Shown here in pieces: positions 9,859-24,354 of a stretch of DNA of 50,278 nucleotides. The stretch is from contig CAJWJK010000005.1 of the NCBI GenBank assembly GCA_913041535.1, positions 72,984 to 123,261 on the forward strand, in the 5' to 3' direction. The number at the start of each line of letters is the position of its first letter. Positions within the stretch are counted from its first letter, which is position 1. The notes beneath the pieces were generated by a model. The model saw nothing but the letters and a program-made list of their open reading frames with translations, was not told the origin of the DNA and did not search any database. A program made the translations under genes and the position numbers. The stretch comes from an uncultured Alphaproteobacteria bacterium (GTDB lineage Bacteria > Pseudomonadota > Alphaproteobacteria > VGEJ01).

Positions 9859-11613
9859 ATGACTATTAACCTCACTATGCCAACGGCGGTCACAGAGCTA
9901 CAGCCTCGTATTGTCGTTTTTGGAATTGGCGGAGCTGGCGGAAACGCCGTCAACAATATGATAAGCGCTCAACTTGAGGGCGTGGAGTTCGTTGCCACAA
10001 ACACTGATGCGCAGGCACTTTCACAGTCCCTTTGTGACCGTCAGATTCAACTGGGAGTGAGTCTGACTCAAGGTCTTGGTGCCGGATCAAGACCGGAAGT
10101 AGGCCGCGCTGCAGCGGAGGAAGCGAAGGATCTTATTCTGGAACACTTGCATGGAAGCCACATGGTTTTCATAACAGCTGGCATGGGAGGAGGCACCGGC
10201 ACTGGTGCTGCTCCAGTCATTGCACAGCTGGCGCGTGATGCTGGGATACTCACGGTTGCAGTGGCAACGAAACCATTTCATTTTGAAGGCGCCCACAGAA
10301 TGGCGATTGCAGAACAAGGGATTGAGGAACTTCAATCGTACGTTGATACGTTAATCATGATCCCAAATCAAAATCTGTTTCGGGTGGCGAATGAAAAAAC
10401 GACCTTTGCAGATGCGTTTAAAATGGCCGATGACGTTTTATATTCAGGAGTTAGAGGGGTTACGGACCTTATGGTTATGCCAGGCCTTATAAACCTCGAC
10501 TTTGCTGATATCCGTTCAGTCATGATGGAGATGGGTAAAGCCATGATGGGAACTGGGGAAGCTGGTGGCGAAAGGCGTGCAACGGAAGCTGCCGAAGCCG
10601 CAATCTCCAATCCTCTTTTAGATGATGTATCAATGAGAGGTGCACGCGGCGTTTTGATAAACATCACTGGCGGGCCCGATATGACCTTATTCGAGGTTGA
10701 TGAGGCCGCAAACCGTATTAGAGACGAGGTTGATCCTGATGCCAACATTATCTTTGGTTCCACATTTGATCAGGATCTTGAAGGATCAATGCGGGTTTCA
10801 GTGGTGGCTACAGGAATTGAAGCAGAAGGGGTGGAAAGACAGCGTGATACATTAACTCGAATCCCAGATGCAATCTCTAGTCAAATATCGGAATCACCTG
10901 AGAGAGTTAACGCTGATGGGCTTAATTCATTCTCTGAAGTAGTACCTCTGCATCGTAATGACTTGGCTAATTCTGGAATGCCGGGAATAACATCCTCGCA
11001 TCAAGAAACAGGCGAGGAAAGTGGAGCTTCAATGGATTTACCTCGGGAGAATCGTACATCTTCTGCAGCAGAGATCCCAAGTGCATCTATGATCGGAAAT
11101 GCGGCAGTGAGTATTGAGGAAAACCCGACAAAAGAGGTTGTTCAATCGGATCCCGATGTCTCGGATCCCACTAGCCTACAACCACCTTCGGAATTAGCGT
11201 TAAAGGACTCGTCGGAAGATCATTTTATTCCACCACCTGCTGCAGAGCTTGACGCGCCTCGCAAATCGCTCGGTCGTCCTGAACCTTTCGCTGAGGCGGC
11301 CATCGCTAACGCTGGTACCAGCGGACATCGCCCCAGTCTTCTTGAACGCATGACAGGGTCTGGCCGTAGCCGAAAGCTTGCCGATAGAGTCGCTTCAATA
11401 GGAAGCTTAACGGGTAAAGAATCTGATTCCGATCTTGACGTTAAGGTGCTGCCCGCTGCGTCTACAGTGAAATCGCCGAGATCGGCAGATATTAAACCGC
11501 AAGAATCATCATCAGCGTCTTCCGCGGGGGATCTTGTTGATCGTGGCATGTCAGCACAACCGGATGATGACTTGTTAGAGATCCCAGCATTTCTTCGTCG
11601 ACAAGCCAACTAA
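9859..11613 (+). CDS. ftsZ: Cell division GTPase FtsZ
   Basis: FtsZ is the tubulin-like GTPase that forms the Z-ring. The start is ATG 9859, preceded by GGAGG at 9849-9853; the frame is open upstream but without a better site. The 584-residue protein has [14 protein letters not shown] near the N-terminus, the tubulin signature [10 protein letters not shown] (about residue 110), and the synergy loop [11 protein letters not shown]. The globular part ends around residue 318. A Ser-, Pro- and acid-rich linker of about 250 residues follows, and then the conserved C-terminal peptide [12 protein letters not shown] that binds FtsA and other partners. The total is far longer than the roughly 380 residues of E. 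coli FtsZ, but long linkers are usual in Alphaproteobacteria. Confidence 0.98.
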   Translation: MTINLTMPTAVTELQPRIVVFGIGGAGGNAVNNMISAQLEGVEFVATNTDAQALSQSLCDRQIQLGVSLTQGLGAGSRPEVGRAAAEEAKDLILEHLHGSHMVFITAGMGGGTGTGAAPVIAQLARDAGILTVAVATKPFHFEGAHRMAIAEQGIEELQSYVDTLIMIPNQNLFRVANEKTTFADAFKMADDVLYSGVRGVTDLMVMPGLINLDFADIRSVMMEMGKAMMGTGEAGGERRATEAAEAAISNPLLDDVSMRGARGVLINITGGPDMTLFEVDEAANRIRDEVDPDANIIFGSTFDQDLEGSMRVSVVATGIEAEGVERQRDTLTRIPDAISSQISESPERVNADGLNSFSEVVPLHRNDLANSGMPGITSSHQETGEESGASMDLPRENRTSSAAEIPSASMIGNAAVSIEENPTKEVVQSDPDVSDPTSLQPPSELALKDSSEDHFIPPPAAELDAPRKSLGRPEPFAEAAIANAGTSGHRPSLLERMTGSGRSRKLADRVASIGSLTGKESDSDLDVKVLPAASTVKSPRSADIKPQESSSASSAGDLVDRGMSAQPDDDLLEIPAFLRRQAN

Positions 11614-11651
11614 TAGAAATGGTAACACTCTGTAACTAAATGTGATTTGTT

Positions 11652-11687
11652 GGTTCCGAGGGCAATTGGTAGAAGTCCCTCGGAGCC
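11652..11687 (+). other. Strong inverted repeat between ftsZ and lpxC
   Basis: Arms GGTTCCGAGGG (11652-11662) and CCCTCGGAGCC (11677-11687) pair over 11 positions, with one G-T wobble, around a 14-base loop. No run of T follows, so it is not a classical intrinsic terminator. It could be a processing or RNA-stability hairpin, or a partial terminator, separating ftsZ from lpxC messages. Folded by eye. Confidence 0.55.
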
Positions 11688-11773
11688 GCTCGTTATGCAA
11701 CAATTATGCATTCGTCTGGGTATCGTGACTGTTGAGAGTATCGAACCGTTTTCGGCCTAGAGGAGGCCACAAG

Positions 11774-12685
11774 TTGATAGTTCAAAAACAACAAACACTT
11801 AATAAGCATATCAGTTGTACTGGAATTGGCCTTCACAGCGGGGCTAAGGTGGATATGACATTGAAGCCGGCAGACCCTGACACAGGAATTGTGTTTCATC
11901 GTATTGATGGGCCAGAGTTTCACTCCATTAAAGCTGAATGGGCTAATGTCAGCGATACTCATATGTGTACTACTGTAAGTAATGATGCTGGCGTTAAGGT
12001 AGCCACCATTGAGCATCTAATGGCTGCGCTAATGGGGTGTGGTATTGATAACGCGGTAGTTGAAATAAACGGCCCGGAAATCCCAGCAATGGATGGCAGT
12101 GCGGCGCCCTTTGTTTTTTTGATTGAGTGTGTGGGAATTGTTGAGCAAGACGTGCCACGAAGGGCCATACGCGTGGTTCGTGAGGTCGAAGTTCGTGACG
12201 GAGATCGCTATGCTCGCTTAGAACCGGGTGAAGGATTTTCTGTTGATCTGGAGATAGATTTTGACAACGCACTAGTGGCTCGACAACGTTTATCCTTTGT
12301 TGCAGGCAACGGAGCGTTTAAGGATCAATTAAGCCGCTCTCGAACATTTGGTTTCGAGCAAGAAGTAGAGAAATTGCATGCCTTGGGACTAGCCCGTGGC
12401 GGTTCACTGAACAATGCTGTGGTTATAAGTGGGGACAAGGTACTGAATCGGGGAGGGCTCCGTTATAAAGATGAGTTTGTTCGGCACAAGGCGCTTGATC
12501 TCATTGGAGATCTTTACTTGGCTGGCATGCCTATAGAGGGTCACTTCAGTGGCTTTTGCTCGGGCCACAGTTTGAACAATCGTCTGCTGCGGAGATTGAT
12601 GGAAGATGATTCGTTGCGGCAAACGGTTGTGTGCAAGACATCTCTAGACGAGTGGTCTACGGAGGCGATCGGCGTCGGGGCGTAG
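11774..12685 (+). CDS. lpxC: UDP-3-O-acyl-N-acetylglucosamine deacetylase LpxC
   Basis: LpxC is the zinc hydrolase of the first committed step of lipid A synthesis, so the organism makes lipid A-type lipopolysaccharide. I choose TTG 11774 as start because GGAGG at 11762-11766 lies seven bases upstream; the frame remains open to 11732. The 303-residue product begins QKQQTLNKHISCTGIGLHSG, a typical LpxC N-terminus. It has the zinc histidine in IEHLMAAL (about residue 80), GPEIPAMDGSA, SRTFGFEQEVEKL, the zinc motif HKALDLIGD (about 238) and the catalytic histidine in SGHSLNN (about 265). It closes the division cluster, as in many proteobacteria. Confidence 0.96.
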   Translation: MIVQKQQTLNKHISCTGIGLHSGAKVDMTLKPADPDTGIVFHRIDGPEFHSIKAEWANVSDTHMCTTVSNDAGVKVATIEHLMAALMGCGIDNAVVEINGPEIPAMDGSAAPFVFLIECVGIVEQDVPRRAIRVVREVEVRDGDRYARLEPGEGFSVDLEIDFDNALVARQRLSFVAGNGAFKDQLSRSRTFGFEQEVEKLHALGLARGGSLNNAVVISGDKVLNRGGLRYKDEFVRHKALDLIGDLYLAGMPIEGHFSGFCSGHSLNNRLLRRLMEDDSLRQTVVCKTSLDEWSTEAIGVGA

Positions 12686-12855
12686 CGTAATTAATAGAGT
12701 TAGTACGTCAAGCTTCAATTTTTTCTATCTGACCCCAGTGCAAGGTATTTTCTTGAAGCACTGTAAGGACGTCAGTGCCGTGGACATGGGGTTAAAATCG
12801 GGTTATCTCCTGGATTCTTTTGTACGTATTTGCAGCATTGAAACCGCTACGTGTG

Positions 12856-12861
12856 TATAAT
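12856..12861 (+). promoter_or_regulatory. Probable -10 box of a bamD promoter
   Basis: A perfect TATAAT occurs here, 21 bases before ATG 12883. The -35 element is unclear: TTGCAG at 12830 is 20 bases away, and the CATTG element near 12836 is rather close. If real, transcription would start near 12868, which rules out reading frame starts upstream of it. Confidence 0.45.
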
Positions 12862-12882
12862 GCTGGCTTAAGAGATTTCTTT

Positions 12883-13737
12883 ATGAGTCTACATATGTGT
12901 GTTTCTCTAAGTGTTTTGAAAACTAAGCGCTATCGAGCACTATGTGTGGTAACAATTTTGATTTTTGGGTTTCAGTTGCTCGCGGGGTGTGCGGTAGACA
13001 ATGCCGACTACGTAGAGAAACCTGTTGAAACTCTATATAACGAAGCGCTTGATGCATTGTTGGATGGACGTTACAGCGATGCATTCCGTGGTTTTGAAGA
13101 AGTAGAGCGTCAACACCCATATTCTCCATGGGCAACCAAGGCGCAACTTATGGCTGCTTATAGCTACTACGTTTCAAATAAGTACGATGAAACTATTCTT
13201 GCAGCCACCCGCTTCATACAGTTACACCCCGGACACCCTGACATAGCATACGCATTTTATCTGAGAGCAATATCCGATTATGAGCGAATTGCGGATGTTG
13301 GTCGTGACCAAGCTGTAACGGAGAATGCGCTGAGGTCTTTGAGAGAAGTAAGTCGAAGATTTCCGAAGACGGATTATGCGCGTGATGCCCGGTTAAAGAT
13401 TGATCTCGCCCTTGATCATTTGGCAGGAAAAGAAATGAATATTGGACGTTACTACCTTTCTCGCGGACACTTTGGTGCAGCAATAAATCGATTTCGCCGA
13501 GTTATCGATGAATATCAAACAACGACTCATGTTCCTGAGGCGCTTCACAGAATAACTGAAGCATATTTATCTTTGGGGATAGTCGAGGAAGCACGGGTGA
13601 CAGCATCGGTTCTAGGTCATAACTTTCCGGGCAGTCGTTGGTATTCAGATAGTTATGTGCTTCTAACTGGGAAAGATGCAGACCCTTCTGAAGCCGATAA
13701 ATCGTGGATGAGCCGCACCTTCGGCGAAATCTTCTAG
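12883..13737 (+). CDS. bamD: Outer membrane assembly lipoprotein BamD
   Basis: BamD is the essential lipoprotein of the BAM complex, which inserts beta-barrel proteins in the outer membrane. ATG 12883 gives 284 residues, with a basic N-terminus, a hydrophobic core and the lipobox LLAGC with the lipidated Cys at about residue 36. The mature part is made of TPR-like helical repeats: ETLYNEALDALLDGRYSDAF, then VERQHPYSPWATKAQLMAAY and FIQLHPGHPDIAYAFYLRA, all typical of BamD. The frame is open to 12820, but a TATAAT box at 12856 makes that start unlikely; ATG 12895 is another option. recN follows after 13 bases, suggesting one transcript. Confidence 0.93.
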   Translation: MSLHMCVSLSVLKTKRYRALCVVTILIFGFQLLAGCAVDNADYVEKPVETLYNEALDALLDGRYSDAFRGFEEVERQHPYSPWATKAQLMAAYSYYVSNKYDETILAATRFIQLHPGHPDIAYAFYLRAISDYERIADVGRDQAVTENALRSLREVSRRFPKTDYARDARLKIDLALDHLAGKEMNIGRYYLSRGHFGAAINRFRRVIDEYQTTTHVPEALHRITEAYLSLGIVEEARVTASVLGHNFPGSRWYSDSYVLLTGKDADPSEADKSWMSRTFGEIF

Positions 13738-13750
13738 TATCGGTAAAGCT

Positions 13751-19369
<5,619 letters not shown>

Positions 19370-19514
19370 CGCTTATTTGAGTTCGTCTTTCTAGACTTTT
19401 AGGTTTTTTGTTAGTGCATATACCGTTTAGGGCACGTTTGATGGCATTGGTATCCAATTCATATTTATATATTAGCACTTAAGCAAAGAATTATAGGCCT
19501 GCAACTACATGACG

Positions 19515-20402
19515 CTAGCGACGAAAGATCAAGGTCTCCCATTCAGAGTACGCTGTTCTGTACTCTAATCTACATCCTAGGGAGACATAACGTGCAATTA
19601 AAGTACGAGCTTGTGAATGGAGCAACCCAGATAGTATCAAATTGCCCCCGTGAGTAAGCCGGTTAATGATAACTGGCGCCATAGAGAAAATAGGACGGAA
19701 CAGTAGATTCATTACAATTAGATCATATGGACCTTTACGAAGAACTACTGACTCACTTGCTCCGTTTGCAAGAAGCACTTGCACAGTTCTCGATAATCCG
19801 TTCATTGCAATATTTTGGCGAGCAATCTTAACGGATTTTGGATCGTTGTCGGTAGCGATTACTTGTCTTTGGAATAGATGTGCCATTGTCATTGCAAGGA
19901 TTCCGGTTCCAGTCCCTACATCGAGGGGATGGAGGAATGTACGTTTGAGTGCCAATTGTTGGATTGCTTCAAGACAGCCCCTTGTGCTGTCGTGTCGACC
20001 TGTTCCAAACGCTTCACCAGCATCAATGCATAGGCGGATAGGAGCACCACGTGCCGTATCATGTGTACCGTGGATCAAGAGCCTATTAATACGAACTGGC
20101 TGATGGAAAGTTAATGATCGATGCACCCAATTCTCTGACGGCAGCCAGTCCAATCTAGTTGTGAATGGTTCAAGTTCTGCAGCAGAAGAAATGTCAAGTA
20201 GCTGTCGCTTTAATGTATGAAGGTTGGGACGGTGCTTGGTTAAAATGCTGATTATGCGTTCCGTCTGCGATGAAATTTGATTTGTGAAAATTGAAATCGA
20301 GAGGACATTGTTCTCAAATAATCTTTCAATTAGAGGTACCGCGCAGCAGGGTGCCATGACTTCGATTCGCCAGATACCAGGAAGGTTATCTATGTCAGGC
20401 AC
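19515..20402 (-). CDS. prmA: Ribosomal protein L11 methyltransferase PrmA
   Basis: PrmA trimethylates ribosomal protein L11 using S-adenosylmethionine. The frame is open to TTG 20453 within uvrD, but GTG 20402 overlaps the uvrD stop by eight bases and gives a 295-residue protein starting PDIDNLPGIWRIEV, which fits PrmA N-termini. The family signature AFGTGRHDSTRGCLE is present, followed by the SAM-binding motif DVGTGTGILAM, ATDNDPKSVKIARQN and the substrate-side motif IVMNLLFRP. The N-terminal L11-recognition region is divergent. It lies directly downstream of uvrD on the same strand. Orthology to PrmA rather than a generic methyltransferase rests mainly on the AFGTGxH motif. Confidence 0.85.
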   Translation of the reverse strand: MPDIDNLPGIWRIEVMAPCCAVPLIERLFENNVLSISIFTNQISSQTERIISILTKHRPNLHTLKRQLLDISSAAELEPFTTRLDWLPSENWVHRSLTFHQPVRINRLLIHGTHDTARGAPIRLCIDAGEAFGTGRHDSTRGCLEAIQQLALKRTFLHPLDVGTGTGILAMTMAHLFQRQVIATDNDPKSVKIARQNIAMNGLSRTVQVLLANGASESVVLRKGPYDLIVMNLLFRPIFSMAPVIINRLTHGGNLILSGLLHSQARTLIARYVSLGCRLEYRTAYSEWETLIFRR

Positions 20403-22638
20403 GTTCAACGAAAGATTGTACGACTGTCTTTGGGCCTGCCTTTTCAAACTCAATTCTTAGTCGGTTTCCATCGATAGACACAATGGGTCCGTAACCAAAT
20501 TTTTGGTGAAAAACGCGGGTGCCGATAGTCAATTCTGGCGTGGAGTCAGTCGCTCCTTTGTCAGCCTGTTTTTGGCGAGATGAAGATAATCCAACCTCAG
20601 GTGCGCTCTTATTTTCGCTTCCCTTCGAAGATGAATCGGAAAAGCTCCCATATCCTCCAAGGTCGGAGACGTAATGGATATGGTTATCAGGAAGTTCTCG
20701 GACGAAGCGAGAGGGGTTACTAGATTGCCACGAATTATAGATACGTCGGCTAGATGCAAACGAAATGTCGAGCCTTTTACGCGCACGAGTAACCCCAACG
20801 TGAGCAAGTCGGCGTTCTTCCTCTAGTGCTTCTATGCCGCCTTGGTCTAGTGCACGTTGATGAGGAAACAAGCCCTCTTCCCAACCAGGCAGAAAAACTA
20901 CATCAAATTCGAGCCCTTTAGCTCCATGGAGTGTAACCAAGTTGACAGCATCATTTTTTGAGTTTGTTTCGTTGTCCATTATGAGACTAACGTGATCATG
21001 AAAAGAGGTTAGTGAATCAAACTCTTCCGTTACTGACACAAGCTCTTTAAGGTTTTCTAGCCTACCTGGAGCATCCAGGCTGCCAGCTCTTTTCCACATT
21101 TCTGTGTATCCAGATCCGTCAAGTACTAGTTCGACAAGTCGTGCAAGCTCTGTACATGTTAAGAGTTCTCGCCACCGTACCACTAAATCCAGAAAGTCTC
21201 TGAGGGCACGGCGTGCCTGCGGCCGAATTTCGTCTGTTTCTAGTAGAAAAAGGGCCGAATCGTAAAGTGATTTTTGTTCGGCCCGGCCTAGGCGATACAT
21301 AGTTTGTATGGTGGCGTTGCCAATTCCACGTTTTGGCACGTTAATGATACGCTCAAATGCTAGATCATCGTCTGAAGAATGGATTAAGCGCAGATAAGCT
21401 ATCGCATCTCGAATTTCTTGGCGTTCATAGAAGCCAACTCCACCTACTATCCGATAAGGAATGTCATACGTTAGAAAGCGGTCTTCAAACTCCCGTGTTT
21501 GGAAGCTAGCGCGCACCAATATTGCGATTTCATCTAGGTTTACCCCACTTCTGTGGAGACTTTCAATTTCCTCAGCGATAACACGAGCTTCCTCCTCTCC
21601 ATCCCAAAAACCACGAACTGAAACCATTTCTCCTTCATTACTTTCAGTCCATAGAGTTTTTCCAAGACGACTCTTATTGTGTGAAATCAAATCTGACGCA
21701 CAGGATAGTATATGAGCTGATGATCGGTAGTTGCGCTCTAAACGAATGATGTGTGCGCCAGAAAAATCGTGTTCAAAGCGCAGAATGTTGTCAACTTCCG
21801 CACCGCGCCAGCCATAAATCGACTGATCATCATCTCCTACGCAGCAAAGGTTATTTTCTCCTTGGGCAAGTAGGCGAAGCCATAGGTACTGTGCGACGTT
21901 TGTGTCTTGGTATTCATCTACCAGAAGATATTTGAAGCGGTTATGATAATCTTTTAGAAGATCTGGGTGCTTGGAGAATAATGTCAGGCAATGCAATAAC
22001 AGGTCACCGAAGTCTACAGCGTTTAAGTCCGTTAGGCGTTTTTGGTAGGTTTTATAAAGTGTAGACGCTTTCCCCATAGCGAATTCTCCACCGTCTTCGG
22101 GCTCAATTTGATCAGCGGATAAGCCTTTGTCTTTCCAGCGGTCTATTACGTTAGCAAGACCGCGAGGTGGCCATCGTTTATCATCAAGATTAGCGTCTCG
22201 CAAAATCTGTTTTAAAAGCCGCAGTTGGTCATCAGGGTCGATTATTGTAAAGCCGGGTTTAAGGCCTACAAGCTCAGAATGTCGCCGCAGAATCCGAAGT
22301 CCGTTGGCATGAAATGTGCCAAGCCACATGCTCTCAACACTTCCGCGTGCGAGGGTCTCTACCCGATCGGCCATCTCTCTCGCCGCTTTGTTGGTAAATG
22401 TGACAGCAAGAATTTGGCTTGGCCACGCGAGTCGTTCCTGTAGTATGTGAGCGATTCGGGTGGTTAATACACGCGTCTTGCCAGTGCCTGCCCCAGCGAG
22501 CACAAGTAAAGGTCCTTCGGTGGTTAGAACGGCTTCTTGCTGAGCTTCGTTTAGGTGTTTCAGATAAAGGGGTTTGGTCTCAGCCTCTGGGAGGTTGAGA
22601 CGACTTGCGTGGCTATCATTGGGTGCAGTTTTATTCAC
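20395..22638 (-). CDS. uvrD: UvrD/PcrA-type superfamily 1 DNA helicase
   Basis: A 3'-5' ATP-dependent helicase of the UvrD/Rep/PcrA group, acting in excision repair, mismatch repair and removal of obstacles from DNA. The 747-residue protein has the SF1A motifs in order: Q motif LNEAQQEAV, motif I LAGAGTGKT (about residue 46), Ia TFTNKAAREM, II LVDEYQDTN (about 239), III GDDDQSIYGWRGA, IV RLERNYRS, V VTLHGAKGLEFDVVFLPG and VI LAHVGVTRARKRL. A C-terminal domain with GTRVFHQKFGYGPIVSID matches the Tudor-like RNA-polymerase-interacting tail of UvrD/PcrA. Start ATG 22638. The name uvrD versus pcrA is a matter of convention. Confidence 0.95.
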   Translation of the reverse strand: MNKTAPNDSHASRLNLPEAETKPLYLKHLNEAQQEAVLTTEGPLLVLAGAGTGKTRVLTTRIAHILQERLAWPSQILAVTFTNKAAREMADRVETLARGSVESMWLGTFHANGLRILRRHSELVGLKPGFTIIDPDDQLRLLKQILRDANLDDKRWPPRGLANVIDRWKDKGLSADQIEPEDGGEFAMGKASTLYKTYQKRLTDLNAVDFGDLLLHCLTLFSKHPDLLKDYHNRFKYLLVDEYQDTNVAQYLWLRLLAQGENNLCCVGDDDQSIYGWRGAEVDNILRFEHDFSGAHIIRLERNYRSSAHILSCASDLISHNKSRLGKTLWTESNEGEMVSVRGFWDGEEEARVIAEEIESLHRSGVNLDEIAILVRASFQTREFEDRFLTYDIPYRIVGGVGFYERQEIRDAIAYLRLIHSSDDDLAFERIINVPKRGIGNATIQTMYRLGRAEQKSLYDSALFLLETDEIRPQARRALRDFLDLVVRWRELLTCTELARLVELVLDGSGYTEMWKRAGSLDAPGRLENLKELVSVTEEFDSLTSFHDHVSLIMDNETNSKNDAVNLVTLHGAKGLEFDVVFLPGWEEGLFPHQRALDQGGIEALEEERRLAHVGVTRARKRLDISFASSRRIYNSWQSSNPSRFVRELPDNHIHYVSDLGGYGSFSDSSSKGSENKSAPEVGLSSSRQKQADKGATDSTPELTIGTRVFHQKFGYGPIVSIDGNRLRIEFEKAGPKTVVQSFVERA

Positions 22639-22828
22639 GATATTCTTATAACATGTTGTACGTGGCTAAGTTCAGGGCCTACGGCGTTTATTTCTGATTA
22701 CAGGCGGCGACTGAGTTTTACGTTTGTGAAAAATGCACCGCGAAGTAGACGAATTCACCATGAGTAGTGAACAACAAAAAGTTCTCTATTCGGCGGTACT
22801 GTTGCAGTAGATTCGTTTTGTGCGTGTG

Positions 22829-23338
22829 TCATTTGCATTGACCTAATGATGATTCAGCGCAGACCGTGACTCCATCACTCCAAATTGCTCCTGAAAGGTC
22901 AGCATTCAGCAGATCAACCCCTGACATGACTGCATTTGTAAAGTCAGCATCACGCAGGATTGTTCGGAATAATCGAGCTCGTTCTAGATTCGCGCCTCGA
23001 AAAGATGCACCAGTAAGGTTTGCTTTGGTAAAATCGGCCTCCGTTAAACTGGCATTATCGAAACGTGTTCCAACAAGATGCGCAGTTATAAATTTTGTGC
23101 GGCGACCTTCGATTCGAGATAAATTACTGTTTGAGAGATCAGCACGGTTAAATCGCGCATCACGTAGTCGGCTTCCTGATATATCGACGCCGGACAGGTT
23201 TCGTTCCTCAAAATAGCAGCGAGACCAATCAACACCGGGTCGTGCTGGATCTGAACAAGCGGCATTAGCAATCCCGTTTTGGTACGTGGGAACGAGAAAC
23301 AGTACAAGCAACACTGTTATTAGTGCGGTTCTGATCAC
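22829..23338 (-). CDS. Exported pentapeptide-repeat protein
   Basis: Function unknown. The 169-residue product starts with a Sec signal peptide (MIRTALITVLLVLFLVPTYQ, then a probable cleavage after ANA near residue 27). The mature part begins CSDPARPGVDWSRCYF and then runs as pentapeptide repeats of the A(D/N)LXX kind from about residue 48 to 155, for example NLSGVDISGSRLRDARFNRA and DFTKANLTGASFRGANLERA. Such repeats fold as a right-handed quadrilateral beta helix. Two C-terminal cysteines (CAESSLGQC) and two N-terminal ones could form disulfides in the periplasm. It lies 8 bases upstream-side of no partner of known function: the thioesterase gene ends at 23347, so it may be the last gene of a three-gene unit. 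Confidence 0.85.
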   Translation of the reverse strand: MIRTALITVLLVLFLVPTYQNGIANAACSDPARPGVDWSRCYFEERNLSGVDISGSRLRDARFNRADLSNSNLSRIEGRRTKFITAHLVGTRFDNASLTEADFTKANLTGASFRGANLERARLFRTILRDADFTNAVMSGVDLLNADLSGAIWSDGVTVCAESSLGQCK

Positions 23339-23346
23339 TGGTTACT

Positions 23347-23850
23347 CTATCCTTTCTTTATTGATATTTTTCGACCTGAAAACTCTGGATTCGTTAGGTA
23401 TTTGTGCATGCTTTGTAGGTTCTTAAGGGTCTCCAGAGTACCATGCGAGAAAGGTGTCGAGCGTCGAATCTGCATGTTGACATGAAGCGTGATGAATTCA
23501 ATTGATGCGGCATGATATTCCTCATCCGTTTGGTGCATCTCGCAATACCAGTGAATACGCTTGGTATCGAAGTCAAGCAACTGGCCGGAAAACCTGATTG
23601 GATCACCTTGCCGGACTTCACGCAAATAATTGATGTGACTTTCCAAGGTGAATGTCGAGCACTGGGTACTCTCCATATACTCTTTCCCTAGACCAATGCG
23701 TGTGTATAACCTGTCCGTAGCGTAGTCGAAAGCTAGAACGTAATACGCCACATTCATGTGCCCATTGTAATCGATCCACTCGGGACGAACCTTATCGACA
23801 CCGAGGTCAAGGGGAGCCTCAAACTTATTTGACGCAAAACTCATAATCAT
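23347..23850 (-). CDS. Acyl-CoA thioesterase-like protein (4HBT hot-dog fold)
   Basis: The 167-residue product matches the 4-hydroxybenzoyl-CoA thioesterase hot-dog family, which hydrolyses acyl-CoA thioesters. The catalytic loop is seen as WIDYNGHMNVAYYVLAFDYA (about residues 25-44), with Asp27 and the following NGHMN. Then come a hydrophobic helix, TFTLESHINYLREVRQGDP and beta strands. In sequence style it resembles thioesterases linked to carnitine or betaine metabolism (WIDYNGHMN variant), but no such pathway is visible here. The ATG overlaps the stop of the upstream GFA gene by four bases, so the two are translationally coupled. Substrate unknown. Confidence 0.82.
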   Translation of the reverse strand: MIMSFASNKFEAPLDLGVDKVRPEWIDYNGHMNVAYYVLAFDYATDRLYTRIGLGKEYMESTQCSTFTLESHINYLREVRQGDPIRFSGQLLDFDTKRIHWYCEMHQTDEEYHAASIEFITLHVNMQIRRSTPFSHGTLETLKNLQSMHKYLTNPEFSGRKISIKKG

Positions 23851-24323
23851 TCCTCATACAGGCCATGGGCCTGATGCCAATTCTCTATGCTTGTGTCAGG
23901 ATAACCATTAAAGAGTTGGTTGGTCGAATTTTGTTGCGGTCGTTCGACCCACTCAGGGGCAAATTGAAGCATTATGTGCACATAGGCTGGTGTTCTTGGT
24001 AGTTTGGTATCGATCGCAGAGGCAAATGGGTGGACAAGTTCCGGCCAACGTGAATCCCAAATCCAAAGTCCACTGCCGCAGAATCCACAGAAATGACGAT
24101 GTGCCTCGCTAGTAGAACCATTAATGGTCGCCTGATATATACGAATGTGTTTTCGCCCATTGACAAATAGTGTCCTGTTATATCCCAAAAGGTTAATTGC
24201 GTAACCGCCACTTCCAGCAGTTTTTCTGCATAAGGTGCAATAGCAGAGCATAAAGGGATATGGAGTGCGAGAGGTGACTGAGAATTGTATTTTCTGGCAA
24301 TGACACGAGCCACTTAATTGCAT
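23847..24323 (-). CDS. GFA (glutathione-dependent formaldehyde-activating-like) family protein
   Basis: The 158-residue product has the cysteine pattern of the GFA/CENP-V zinc-binding family: GSCHCQKIQF near the start, CYCTLCRK (about residues 27-34) and CGFCGSGLWIW (about 78-88). These cysteines usually bind two zinc ions. Family members such as Gfa were proposed to assist glutathione-formaldehyde adduct formation, but most, including probably this one, have no proven substrate. Start ATG 24323, upstream region shared with the divergent FAD-linked dehydrogenase. It overlaps the downstream thioesterase gene. Confidence 0.82.
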   Translation of the reverse strand: MQLSGSCHCQKIQFSVTSRTPYPFMLCYCTLCRKTAGSGGYAINLLGYNRTLFVNGRKHIRIYQATINGSTSEAHRHFCGFCGSGLWIWDSRWPELVHPFASAIDTKLPRTPAYVHIMLQFAPEWVERPQQNSTNQLFNGYPDTSIENWHQAHGLYEE

Positions 24324-24354
24324 GTCACATTAATCCTTTTTCGGTCAGTTAGTA

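Noticed and set aside
10368-10763. 131-codon minus-strand frame inside ftsZ
   Set aside because: It is an antisense shadow of the conserved FtsZ GTPase core.
22866-23216. 116-codon plus-strand frame opposite the pentapeptide-repeat gene
   Set aside because: It is a by-product of the repetitive codon pattern. The minus-strand frame has a signal peptide and clear A(D/N)LXX repeats.
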